Source: Neoceratodus forsteri | Lineage: Eukaryota > Chordata > Ceratodontiformes > Ceratodontidae | Direction: 5' to 3' | Length of the DNA stretch: 64,000 bases | Assembly (NCBI GenBank): GCA_016271365.2 | Contig: CM028129.1 | Span: forward strand, 1,009,807,501 to 1,009,871,500 | In this document: piece by piece, positions 11,991-20,915 of the stretch | How the letters are laid out: each line of letters starts with the position of its first letter | How positions within the stretch are numbered: position 1 is the first letter of the stretch | Position numbers and translations under genes: made by a program | The notes under the pieces: generated by a model | Databases searched by the model: none | Told to the model about the DNA's origin: nothing | What the model saw: only the letters and a program-made list of their open reading frames with translations

Positions 11991-12531
11991 GTCAGAAGAC
12001 CAGAGGTCTTAAAACACTGCCAGCTTTTGTCCTTGCTTGGAACTGTGTAAGGAGATCTTTGGTGAGCCACTTAGTTTGAGTTCCACATATCGCGTGGTGA
12101 CACGAGGGCGTGGAGGTCCTGTAGACTCCTGAATGCCATGAGGAAGTAATCAAGGGCAGACTGAGCATTGGTTGCGGTAAAGATAGGAGACCAGTCAATT
12201 AATGAGAGATTGTGCATAAACTGAGTCTGATTAATGTTGTGCTGAGATTATGGAAAGTGATAAGTTTTGGAGGTGGAGATGGTTGTCTAGCGGCACTCCA
12301 GATACAGAAAATTGGGGAATGATCACTTATAAGCGTCAGCAAGGGTACCTCTTGGTGACTGTGCAATCAAGAGCGGTTCGTGTGGGCCCAGTCAATTACA
12401 GTGCTGGATCGGGAAGGAGGCATGACCCTAGTTGGATCTTTGATTAGTTGGTGTAAGTCATGACCTTGTACCAAAGTGTGAAAGGACTGACTTGCTTTAC
12501 CAGTCCAGTTGAGGTTCAGATCCCCCAATAT

Positions 12532-12960
12532 GCAGTGTCAGTGGCTCAGTAGGTAGCACACTCGCCTCTGAGGCCGGGAGATCAGAGGGCTGTGGGTTCA
12601 GTTCCCATGTCTGGCACTTGAGTTAATATCCCAGTACTGACACTGTAGCGCAGCATGAGAGGGGTGCTGCACTTCTGAGGTGCTGTCTTTCGGATGAGAT
12701 ATTAAACCGAGGTCCCATCTGCCTGGATTGGTGGTAGTTCAGGTGGATGTTAAAGATCCCATGGCACTTATCAAAAAGAGTAGGGGAATTCCCCAGTGTC
12801 CTGGCCAAATTTCCTCATTCACTAAAAATACTACCAACAGCTTAATCTGGTTCAAGGTCAGTTGGCATTCATCGCATCCGCATCCCCTCCCAGGTCGTGC
12901 TTGAAAATAGGCAGGATTTGTCTAGTGCACTTACCCGGTCAACAAAAACTAAATAAAATA
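12532..12960 (+). mobile_element. tRNA-derived SINE inserted in LINE-1 endonuclease
   Basis: The tRNA-like head has an A-box region (GTGGCTCAGTAGGTAGCAC) and a B-box region (GTGGGTTCAGTTCCCATG). The body includes TTTCGGATGAGATATTAAAC and AAGATCCCATGGCACTTATC, a core I recall from fish and shark SINEs. The 3' tail from 12885 matches the LINE-1 3' end and ends in AAATAAAATA. A five-base duplication AATAT (12527-12531 and 12961-12965) flanks it, and the endonuclease frame is restored when the SINE is removed. Confidence 0.88.
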
Positions 12961-13418
12961 AATATAAGGACCTCTTTGCGTCCAATAACTAGGTCAACCT
13001 GGGAAAGGAGTTCCTCGAGACCAGTAATGCCACCGGCTGGAGGGTTATAGGCACATACTATGTGCAGTTTCTTGGCTACCAATTTTAGGGTGGCATGAAT
13101 TGATTCACAGTGAGAGAGGGTAAAAGAGGGATTGTGGTTTAGTAAGAGGTGAGATTTATAGAGGATTGCAATGCCACCACCACGCTTGGATGTTGACCTG
13201 TCTTGCCTTGGTATTTTATAGTTTGGTAACTGACATAGGTAGTCAGGGGTGGAGGGTTTAAGCCAGGTTTCAGACAAGCAGAGAATGTCAGGAGTATACT
13301 GAGTAATCCATGCCTCAAGTTCAGTTAGGTTATGGGGAAGGCTCCTGATATTTAGGTGAACAATGCCCAGACCATTAACATCCTTCCAGGTAGTGTCAGT
13401 GTGGGAGACATTACCTCC

Positions 13419-13445
13419 AGGTCCTGGATTGAGTTCAGTATCCCC
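13419..13445 (-). other. 2A-like ribosome-skipping motif (GDTELNPGP) in LINE-1
   Basis: The nine codons read GDTELNPGP, matching the D-x-E-x-N-P-G-P core of 2A peptides. In 2A peptides the ribosome fails to form the final Gly-Pro bond and releases the upstream peptide. Here the motif is 15 residues after the start Met and follows a hydrophobic leader (LWYLLLLALIL). N-terminal 2A-like sequences are known in some APE-type LINEs and can also act as signal sequences. Function in this copy is inferred. Confidence 0.8.
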
Positions 13446-13829
13446 AGATAATATTAGTGCTAGTAAGAGCAAGTACCACAGTTTTCTCATGTATAAAACT
13501 TAGCAGGAAAGGGATACGAGTAGGTTAGTTATATAGTATATAGGCAACATGGTAGATCATTCTTCTAGAGATAAGAAGTGGTGATGTGGGGGACACATGA
13601 GGTAGTGTAATCATGTTGGAAAACATGAAATCATCAGGGTGTATATCTTTAAGGAGAAAGTGTCTTATAGTGAAAATGCTTTTAAGAGGAGAGCAGGATC
13701 AACAGAGATCAACAAAGGGTGGGAGACAGAAAGCTTTAAGCTCAGAGCACTAGTACTGGTAGCCAATGGGGTAGGGAGGGAGGAGCTTAAGTGTATTTAA
13801 GGGTGGAGGGGAGGGGTGGTGCGAAAAAT

Positions 13830-14010
13830 TTGGTTAGCAGACAGCAGCCAACAAGGCTGGAGTTGTGTACAGGCCGTACCTGATGCTTGATTCAGGGGGC
13901 TGGTGGCAGCAGGCTCCTTGGCACTGAAGAGGTACAGGTGGTGTCCAGGCATGCAGGAGGCGGGCACGTGGAGTGCGGTGGCCGAGTGGGCTACAAGTAC
14001 ACCTGTTGGA
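13830..14010 (-). repeat. Isolated diverged copy of the LINE-1 5' monomer
   Basis: CAAGGCTGGAGTTGTGTACA, GGGGGCTGGTGGCAGCAGGC and GAGTGGGCTACAAG repeat the 129-bp monomer found at 14520-15345, including the partial unit near 14540. It sits between the tandem array and the ORF. The 500 bases from 14010 to 14520 hold a short G run (14172-14181) and no recognised gene. Confidence 0.75.
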
Positions 14011-14519
14011 AAAGGACAGAACAGGGATTCATAGCGCCAGCAAAGGGGTGGAATGAAACTAAGATTAGCAAAGAGAAAAAGAGCTGCAATTTACTAAAAG
14101 AGGGACAAACAGTGGGTCGAGAAGCAGACAGATAGGCACCAGCTCTGTAACTGAGATTTGTAAAACAATTGGGGGGGGGGAGCAGCTAAGAAAGAAATTA
14201 AAATGGTAGCTGCACTGGATTAAAATACAATTCATTATGCTATGTAGACTTTCAGCTAAGAAGTCTTAAACTCTGAATCCTGACTCTAAATTCTGTACAT
14301 TAAAATAAACATAGACACAGCAGCTGAGGTGGCAGGTTAAATACAATACAAAAGACAGCCGGTACAAGTACAGTGAAAAATCGGAGGGGAAGATGTAAAG
14401 CTGAGTCCAGTACCGGGAGAGCAAAAAGCCAGTCCGTTGGGCAGACAGTCAAAATCCTCCTGCTCAGGAGCAGCCAATGAGAACTTTCCAGGGAAAGGTG
14501 CTGGTTTTAGAAAACTTCC

Positions 14520-15345
14520 GCAGCTGGAGCAGCAGCCAGCGAGGCTGGAGTTGTGTACAGGCCGTACCTGAATGCTTGATTCCAGGGGGCTGATGGCAGC
14601 AGGCTCGTTGGCACTGAGAGAGGCACACAGTGGTGTCCAGGCGTGCAGGAGGCGAACTGCGGTTATGGTAGGTAGCCGAGTGGGCTACAAGAACTCCTGA
14701 ATGCTTGATTCCAGGGGGCTGGTGGCAGCAGGCTCCTTAGCGCCAAGAGAGGCACAGAGTGGTGTCCAGGCGTGCAGGAGATGAACCGCAGGTGTGGTAG
14801 GTAGCCAATTGGGCTACAAGAACGCCTGAATGCTTGATTCCAGGGGACTGGTGGCAGCAGGCTCCTTGGCACTGAGAGAGGTACTGAGTGGTGTCCAGGC
14901 GTGCAGGAGGTGAACTGCAGGTACGGTAGGTAGCCAAGTGGGCTACGGGAACTCCTGAATGCTTGATTCCAGGGGGCTGGTGGCAGCAGGCTCCTTGGCG
15001 CTGAGAGAGGCACAGAGTGGTGTCCATGCATGCAGGAGGCAAACCGCGAGTGCTGTAGGTAGCTGAGTGGGCTACAAGAATGCCTGAATGCTTGATTGCA
15101 GGGGGCTGGTGGCAGCAGGCTGCTTGGCACTGAGAGAGACACAGAGTGGTGTCCAGGCGTGCAGGAGGTGAACCGCGGGTGCGGTAGGTAGCCAAGTGGG
15201 CTACAAGAACCCCTGAATGCTTGATTCCAGGGGGCTGGTGGCAGCAGGCTCCTTGGCGCTGAGAGAGGCACAGAGTGGTTTCCAGGCATGCAGAAGGCGA
15301 ACCGCAGGTGCGGTAGGTAGCCAAGTGGGCTACAAGAACACCTGG
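14520..15345 (-). repeat. Tandem 129-bp monomers in the LINE-1 5' UTR
   Basis: The landmark GAATGCTTGATT recurs at 14570, 14699, 14828, 14957, 15086 and 15215, an exact 129-bp period with few indels. Because 129 is divisible by three, two minus-strand frames stay open through the array, giving artificial 43-residue protein repeats of about 200 residues. Tandem 5' monomers act as internal promoters in some LINEs (for example mouse L1). That role here is inferred from position. Confidence 0.88.
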
Positions 15346-16200
15346 GTCCATGCCATGCCTTGGAGGGCAGAAAAGCTATATCATGCCCCCAGGGCCTGAC
15401 CTGTTATGCTGCCCAGCCTGAGACTGATTTAGTGGTCATCAAAGCGGCACATGACAGGTCCAAGGTGTCCAAACACCTTGGCTCCATCCTCCGACAGGAA
15501 ATCCAGTTGGACTGACCTCTGGGGTAGAGGGTTTATGCCTCCTCTACTCTGGGACTCAGGATTGCAAATTACTTGTCCCATATGGTCAAGTACCAAAACA
15601 TCATATGGTAGAAGGGCAGGATGGCTGCTCAGGTCCTCCCAGAAGGTACCCAGAAACAGGAAGTCCTTAAGTCTCTCCAGGTCGCTGAGGATATCAGTAA
15701 ATACCTCCTCAGGGTCCTGCATGATATATGTCTGACACTGTTGCCAAGGTTGCTACCACAGGTATTTGCCTTCATAGGCATGCCTGGTTAAGGGTATCTG
15801 GTTTCACGGCAGATGTCCAGCAAAAGGTGCTTAATGCTCCTTTCAGTGGCTCAAAACATTTTGGGCCTGATGTCCAGGACTTGATCAGTGATTTGCAGGC
15901 CTCTGGCAGAGCCATCAAATCAGTCCACTCGCTCTACATACCCAGCCTAGGAGCAGGCAGAGTTCACCCTTTCATAAGGTGTTCCACAAGTCCAATGCGG
16001 GCTCCAGACTCCAGGGCAAGAGGAAAACCACTTCTGCCTTACCTACCCACTCCTCCTCAGGTCCTGCCACAAAATGATCCAGAGGCAACGGATGAGCCCC
16101 AGCAGCCAGATCCACCTCCTCTTCCAGTTCCCGACCAAGAGGTGGTGGTCAGAGTCGAGTTCTCCCTCTATTGCAATCAGTGGAGTACCATAACTGAGAT
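15346..16200 (+). pseudogene. DIRS-C gag, 3' part
   Basis: Resumes gag after LINE-1: VVIKAAHDRSKVSKHLGS (about 15430), LRIANYLSHMVKYQNI (about 15560), EVLKSLQ and DISKYLLR (about 15665). It ends with the C-terminal block PLAEPSNQ and a Pro-rich tail. The same blocks in DIRS-B at 1440-1576 and 7170-7500 confirm identity. Several stops and frame changes. Confidence 0.8.
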
Positions 16201-18005
16201 ATTCGATTCTTCAGATTGTAGAGAGGGGTCACACTGTGGAGCTTTTGGAACAGCCCCCAGAGGCTTCTACAGTACCCTTCACCTACCCTCCAGGCCACGT
16301 AGCGGTCCTTCAAGAGGAAGTACACTCACTTCTGCAGAAAAGGGCGATTGAGCCAGTGCCAAGTTGACAGAAGAACAGAGGGTCCTATTCCAAGTTTTTC
16401 CTGGTCACCAAAAGAACCAGAGACCTGAGGTCTATCCTAGATCTCAAAGACCTCAACCTCTTCATTCAGTACAAACAGTTTTGGATGGTCACTCTGCCAG
16501 GTCTGTTGCCCCTTTTCAAACAGGGTGACTGGCTGTGCTCCCTTGATATACAGGATGCTTACCTGCATATTTTGGTATGTCCACCACACAGATGGTTCCT
16601 CCGGTTTCTTTCTCAAGGCTAACATTATCAGTTCAGAATCTTGTCCTTTGGCTTATCCTCTGCACTGCAAATTTTTACAAAATGCTCAGCAGCAGTGGCT
16701 GCTGCCCTTCGGCAAGAAGGCCTGTATGCCTTCCCCTACCTGGATTACTGGCTCTTCAAGACCCCATCCAGGGATCAGCTACTCAGGACTCTGGAAAGAA
16801 CCCTCCAGTTGTTCCACTCCATGGGCATTACTGTTAGCCTGCCCAAGTCCGTCCTGACCCCGGCTCAGACTGCAGTACATAGGGGTGATTCTAGACTTGG
16901 CACAAGGCAAGGCTTTCCTGCAGCTGGACAGGATGGAATGCCTTATATCACAGGCTCAGGTAGTGGCTCAGAGTGGTTATGTCTCCATGAGAGTTTACCT
17001 GAGGCTCCTGGACCTTATGGCCATGGCCATTGCCACTGTCCTCCTGGCCAGACTGTGCATGCAGGTGCTCCAGTGGACCCTTCATGTACAGTGAGACTAA
17101 TGCCCTAACAACTTGGAGCAGCTGATGCTGGTCTCCTCTCATGTCTGCAAAGTCTTTCAGTGGTGGTTGGAACCACAGAACCTTGTAAGAGGGGTCCCAT
17201 TCCTGATCTCTTCTCTTCCCCACCCCTTCAGCAGATCCTAACTACGGATGCCTCCGGCTTGGGCTGGGGTGGGGGCACCTGGGTCCCTTCCAGACTCAGG
17301 GCACCTGGTCCCTGATCAAGATATCCCTCCATATAAATGTCTTCAAGATGAGGGCGGTCTTGTATGCCATGCAGGCTTAACAGAGCCACCTCTCTCCAGA
17401 TCAGTTGTTAATTCAGTTGGACAATCTCAGTGTGGTCTACTGTATCAGCAAATGTGGGGACTTGCAGGAAGCCATGAGGGTCTGGTACTGGGCGCTGGAC
17501 CATGGCCTGGATCTCTTGGCAGTCCATGTCCCAGGTGTGCTGAACACCCTGGCAGACAGCCTCAGCTGGACACAGTCCAGGATGCATGAATGGAGCTTCT
17601 GTCATCCGTCACAGAAGACCTGTTCAACAGTTCAGGTCATCCAGAGTTTAACGTTTTGCGTCCCCTCAATATCAGACTGCCCAATTTCTGCTCACTAGAT
17701 CCAGGGCCTGGAATTTTCTGGCCGAGATGTGTTGTCCCTCTCTTGGGCGGGAGGTTCCTTTATGCCTGCCTTTCATTTCCTCTGATTCAAAGGGTACTAA
17801 TCAAGCTGCAGAAGGAGAGGGCTAGCATGATCCTGGTAGCACCCTACTGGCCATGGCAGATATGGTTTCCATTACTGCAGCAGTTAGCAGCAGAACCTCT
17901 GGTGCCTCTACCTCTCTGCAGGGATCTGCTGATGCAGGCTCAGGGGACCCTGGTCCATTGGAGTCTCAAGTCCCTTTGTCTGCATGCCTGGCTGCTGAGA
18001 ATGTA
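16180..18005 (+). pseudogene. DIRS-C reverse transcriptase / RNase H
   Basis: Blocks in order: SYSKFFLVTKRTRDLRSILD (about 16390), QGDWLCSLDIQDAYLHILV (about 16520), FGLSSALQIFTKCSAAV (about 16645), FPYLDYWLFKTPSRDQLL (about 16730), ILTTDASGLGWGGG (RNase H start, about 17235) and VLIKLQKERASMILVAPYWP (about 17790). The catalytic box at 16737-16748 reads Y-L-D-Y, so the second Asp is gone. Frameshifts occur near 16870 and 17590. Confidence 0.85.
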
Positions 18006-19024
18006 GCCATCGCCCATTTTGGGGTCTCCCAGAAAATGGCTGATGTCCTGGTGGCAGTTAGGAAGCCCTCCACAAGGGCTACATACACCATGAAGTGGAA
18101 AAGGTTCGCCATCTGGGAAGCGAGTCACCATCTGGACTCTTTCACCTGTCCAGTGAGCCAAATCCTGGACTATCTGATATCACTTGGACTCAGGCCTCCC
18201 GTATTCCTCCCTCAAGGTGCACCTTTTGGCTACACCAGCCTTCCAAGAGCTTGCTCTGTAGCTCAACTAGATGTGTCCTGTACCTTTCTCAGGGGCATCT
18301 TGCATCTGAAGCCCCCAGTCTGCAACCCTGTCCCAGTTTGAGATTTGAATTTTGTTTTGGAAAAATTTACCCTGTCTCCATTTGAGCCAGCCGCGACTTG
18401 TGAGCTACGCTTCTTTTCATGGAAAGCATTGTTTTTGGTTGCTGTGACTTCTGCTTGAAGGATTTCCGAGCTTCAGGCTCTCTGGTGTGAGGAGCCGTAT
18501 TTGATTTTTCACAAAGACAGGGTGTCTTTGCACACGAATCCTAAGTTTCTTCCCAAGGTGGAGTCTCAGTTCACCTTGAACCAATCTATTCACCTCTCTG
18601 TGTATTTTCCAGAGTGTGCCAATCCAGGGGAAGCACCACTCCGTACTTCAGATGTGTGCAGAATTCCGAAGTATTATCTGCTGTGAATTAATGACTGCAG
18701 AAAGTCAAAGCACCTTTTTGTTTCTTTTGCCCAAGGAAGAGAGTGCGTCCAAGTTTCCAAACAATGTTTGTCCAAATGGTTGGCCAGTTGTATTGTGTTC
18801 TGCTACAACAAACATAGCAAGGAGTTCCCGGGGGCAGTGAAAGGCCACTCCACGAGGAGCATGGCTACTTCTATGGCTTGTTTCAAAGGGGTCTCAGCAG
18901 CTGACATCTACACTGCTGCCACCTGAAGGACCGTCCATACTTTCACCAAGCACTACAGTCTCGACATTACCTCTAGGGCCCATACAGGTTTTGACCGGGC
19001 TGTTCTTCAGGGTCTTCTGTCTTA
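18006..19024 (+). pseudogene. DIRS-C tyrosine recombinase
   Basis: ADVLVAVRKPSTRATYTMKW (about 18037) starts the SAM-like N-terminal domain. The catalytic region has LVAVTSA followed by TGA (18456-18458) and RISELQAL, so the first catalytic Arg codon is a stop. KGHSTRS (about 18842) keeps HxxR, and HTFTKHYSLDI (about 18940) keeps the Tyr. A second stop falls in the usual AATW block near 18925. It ends at 19024. Confidence 0.85.
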
Positions 19025-19077
19025 GGCCTCGGTTTGCCTGCCTCCCAGACTGTCCTGATGTGCTCGTAACTCATTCT

Positions 19078-19180
19078 TATGGTGTGATCTGATGACTGAG
19101 ATACCCCTGAAGAAGATAAAGCAGTTACGTAAGAACTTACTGTAACAGTAGATCTTGAGGATCTCAGTCATCAGGTCAGC
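19078..19180. repeat. DIRS-C internal complementary region
   Basis: GTGTGATCTGATGACTGAGA (reverse complement of the left end near 8210-8235) is fused through GAAGATAAAG to CAGTTACGTAAGAACTTACT, the reverse complement of the right end at 19530-19551. This records the circle junction. A TC-rich microsatellite follows at 19267-19303, and 19181-19380 is otherwise untranslated. Confidence 0.82.
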
Positions 19181-19265
19181 CTTCCTTCCACCTTTCCCAC
19201 TTTCTGGGTCCTCTCTTCCAGACTGGCTATCTGAGTGACTCCAGCCTTTTATTTTGGCGAGGCAC

Positions 19266-19300
<35 letters not shown>

Positions 19301-19379
19301 TTTCCGTGGTTCCCGTGGCAGGAGCTTGCTCCATTGATCTACAGGGGAAGAACTGAGGAGGGAGTGGGACTGCCAATCC

Positions 19380-19551
19380 CTTTATAGGGTTGATGGCTGG
19401 CAGGTGATGTCGGTGTGTGACCCCAGTTATACTGCTGGAAATTCTTCCGTGTGGATCCTGCTTCACTGACAGTGAAGTTCCTTGGTGTGACCTGATGATT
19501 GAGATCCCCTCGAAGATCTACTGTTATGGTAAGTTCTTACATAAATGTTCT
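19380..19551 (-). repeat. DIRS-C right terminal inverted repeat
   Basis: Inverted relative of 8201-8400, with GTGTGGATCCTGCTTCACTG and a terminal ATGGTAAGTTCTTACATAAA. The DIRS-B RT frame (FLFHGDHNQF) begins immediately after. Confidence 0.8.
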
Positions 19552-20915
19552 TTCCTGTTCCATGGGGATCATAACCAGTTTAGGGTATTGTCCTTTGATT
19601 TATTCTCTGTGCCACGGGTCTTTCCAAGTGCTTAGCAGCCAAAGGCCTCTTTGTGTTCCCTTATCTGGATGACTGGTTACTGAAAGCCCAGTCCAGGGAG
19701 CTCCTATTGTTAACTCTAGAATGCACCCTGCAGTTATTCCAGTCATTGGGCATCACTGTCAATCAGCCCAAGTCTGTGCTGACCCTTCTCAGAGATTGCA
19801 ATACATAGGGGCAGTCCTGGACTCTACTCGGGGCAAGGCTTTTTTCTCTCAAGAGAGGGTGGGACCGCCTTATTGCCCAAACCCAGGAGGTGGCTCAGAG
19901 CCAGCATGTCCCAGTCAGGACATTCTTCAGGCTTCTAGGCTTCATGGTCGCAGCCATTGTTATGGTCCCTCTGGCCAGGTTGCACATGAGGATCCACAGT
20001 GGACCCTCAGGATTCAGTGGGATCAGCGCTCAGATGGTCGAGATCAGCTGGTCCTTGTCTCATCACCAGTGCACAAAGTGCTTCACTGGTGGATGGACCT
20101 GGCCAGTCTCTTGAAGGGGGTCCCCTTTCTCATTCCTCACCAAATCCTCACCAGGGATGCTTTGGGGTTTGGGATGAGGAGTCCACCTAGGCACTTATCA
20201 CACCCAGGGCCTCTGGTCCCAGTGGGACACTCACTTCCACATACTCGTCCTAGAAATGAGGGCAGTTCTGTATGTCTTCCAGGCCTTCCAGAACCATCTC
20301 TCTCTCTCCCTCTCTCTCTGGGTCCTCTTCTGGTGCAGTTGGACAACCTCATCGTGGTCTATTACATCAACAAGCAAGGAGGAACCCATTCCTACCCTCT
20401 GTGCCAGGAAGCAGTGAGGGTCTGGTACTGGCCTTTAGATCACGCTCTAGAACTGTCAGATGTCCATGTGCCAGGTGCCCAAAATGCCTTTGTGGACAGC
20501 CTCAGCAGTTCACTGTCCAAAGTGCACGAGTGGGAGCTGCTGACCCCGGTCGAAGAAGACCTGTTCGACAGGTGGGACCGTCTAGAGTTGGACCTTTTTG
20601 TGTCCCCACTTAACACATAACTGCCACGTTTCTGCTCGCTAGATCCAAGGCCTGGATTTTTCTCACAAGACGTGTTATCTCTCTTCTGGAAAGGGAGGTT
20701 TATTTATGCATTACCTCCCTTCCCTCTGATTCAGAGGGTTCTCATCAAGCTACAGATGGAGAGTGCCACCCTAGTTCTGGTGGCCCCATTGTTTCCTCGG
20801 CAGATTTGGTTTCCATTACTGCAACAATTGACTGTGGAACCTCCAGTTCCCCTGCCCCTCTGCTGGGACCTGCTGACTTAGGCCCAGGGAACTCTGGTCT
20901 ATCCAGACCTCAAGT
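19552..20915 (+). pseudogene. DIRS-B reverse transcriptase (second part) / RNase H
   Basis: Continues the RT cut at 8200: FLFHGDHNQFRVLSF, then GLFVFPYLDDWLLKAQSREL with an intact YLDD at 19662-19673, LQYIGAVLDSTRGKAFF (about 19795), VVYYINKQGGTHSYPLCQEA (about 20355), ELDLFVSP (about 20585) and LVAPLFPRQIWFPLLQQL (about 20780). DIRS-B keeps the catalytic Asp pair that A and C have lost, but frameshifts near 19830 and 20060 and stops inactivate it. The frame stops at the 9-bp target duplication at 20907-20915. Confidence 0.85.
20907..20915. repeat. Target-site duplication, left copy (ACCTCAAGT)
   Basis: Identical to 22990-22998. The same stretch is uninterrupted in DIRS-A (about 4280) and DIRS-C (about 17965), which serve as empty-site homologues. 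Confidence 0.85.

Larger units (their letters stand above)
11991..13490 (-). pseudogene. LINE-1 ORF N-terminus: 2A-like leader and AP endonuclease
   Basis: The ATG at 13488-13490 begins MRKLWYLLLLALILSGDTEL, a hydrophobic leader running into a 2A-like motif. Endonuclease blocks follow: GLGIVHLNIRSLPHN, ITQYTPDILCLSETWLK and RGGGIAILYKS. A SINE at 12532-12960 then interrupts it. On the left side GDLNLNW and LITFH-type words continue the domain through frameshifts. The enzyme would nick target DNA for target-primed reverse transcription. It is inactive in this copy. Confidence 0.85.
9672..15345 (-). mobile_element. LINE-1: near full-length 2A-bearing LINE inside DIRS-C gag
   Basis: A minus-strand non-LTR retrotransposon. 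The 5' region (13491-15345) carries tandem 129-bp monomers. A long ORF begins at 13490 with a hydrophobic leader and a 2A-like motif, followed by an endonuclease (about 13400-12000), RT (about 11900-10840) and a 3' UTR ending in an AAAT tail at 9672-9690. Without the nested SINE it is about 5.25 kb. Frameshifts break the ORF. It is Jockey superfamily (CR1/L2/Crack-like); the clade is not settled by eye. The name LINE-1 is a local label and does not mean L1. Confidence 0.85.
8201..19551 (+). mobile_element. DIRS-C: DIRS retrotransposon inserted in DIRS-B RT
   Basis: Ends are fixed by the interrupted RT frame: Y-L-W before 8201 and F-L-F-H-G after 19552. Terminal repeats lie at 8201-8400 and about 19380-19551, and the internal complementary region at 19078-19180. 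Contents are gag (split by LINE-1), RT/RNase H and YR, all with stops. Without the 5.67-kb LINE-1 insertion it would be about 5.68 kb, close to DIRS-D (5.57 kb). Its termini resemble DIRS-B more than DIRS-A. Confidence 0.88.

Noticed and set aside
14663..15351. Two overlapping minus-strand ORFs of about 205 codons with Pro/Cys/Ser-rich 43-residue repeats
   Set aside because: They are by-products of the 129-bp tandem DNA repeat in a LINE 5' UTR; the period is divisible by three, so several frames stay open. No start context or family similarity.
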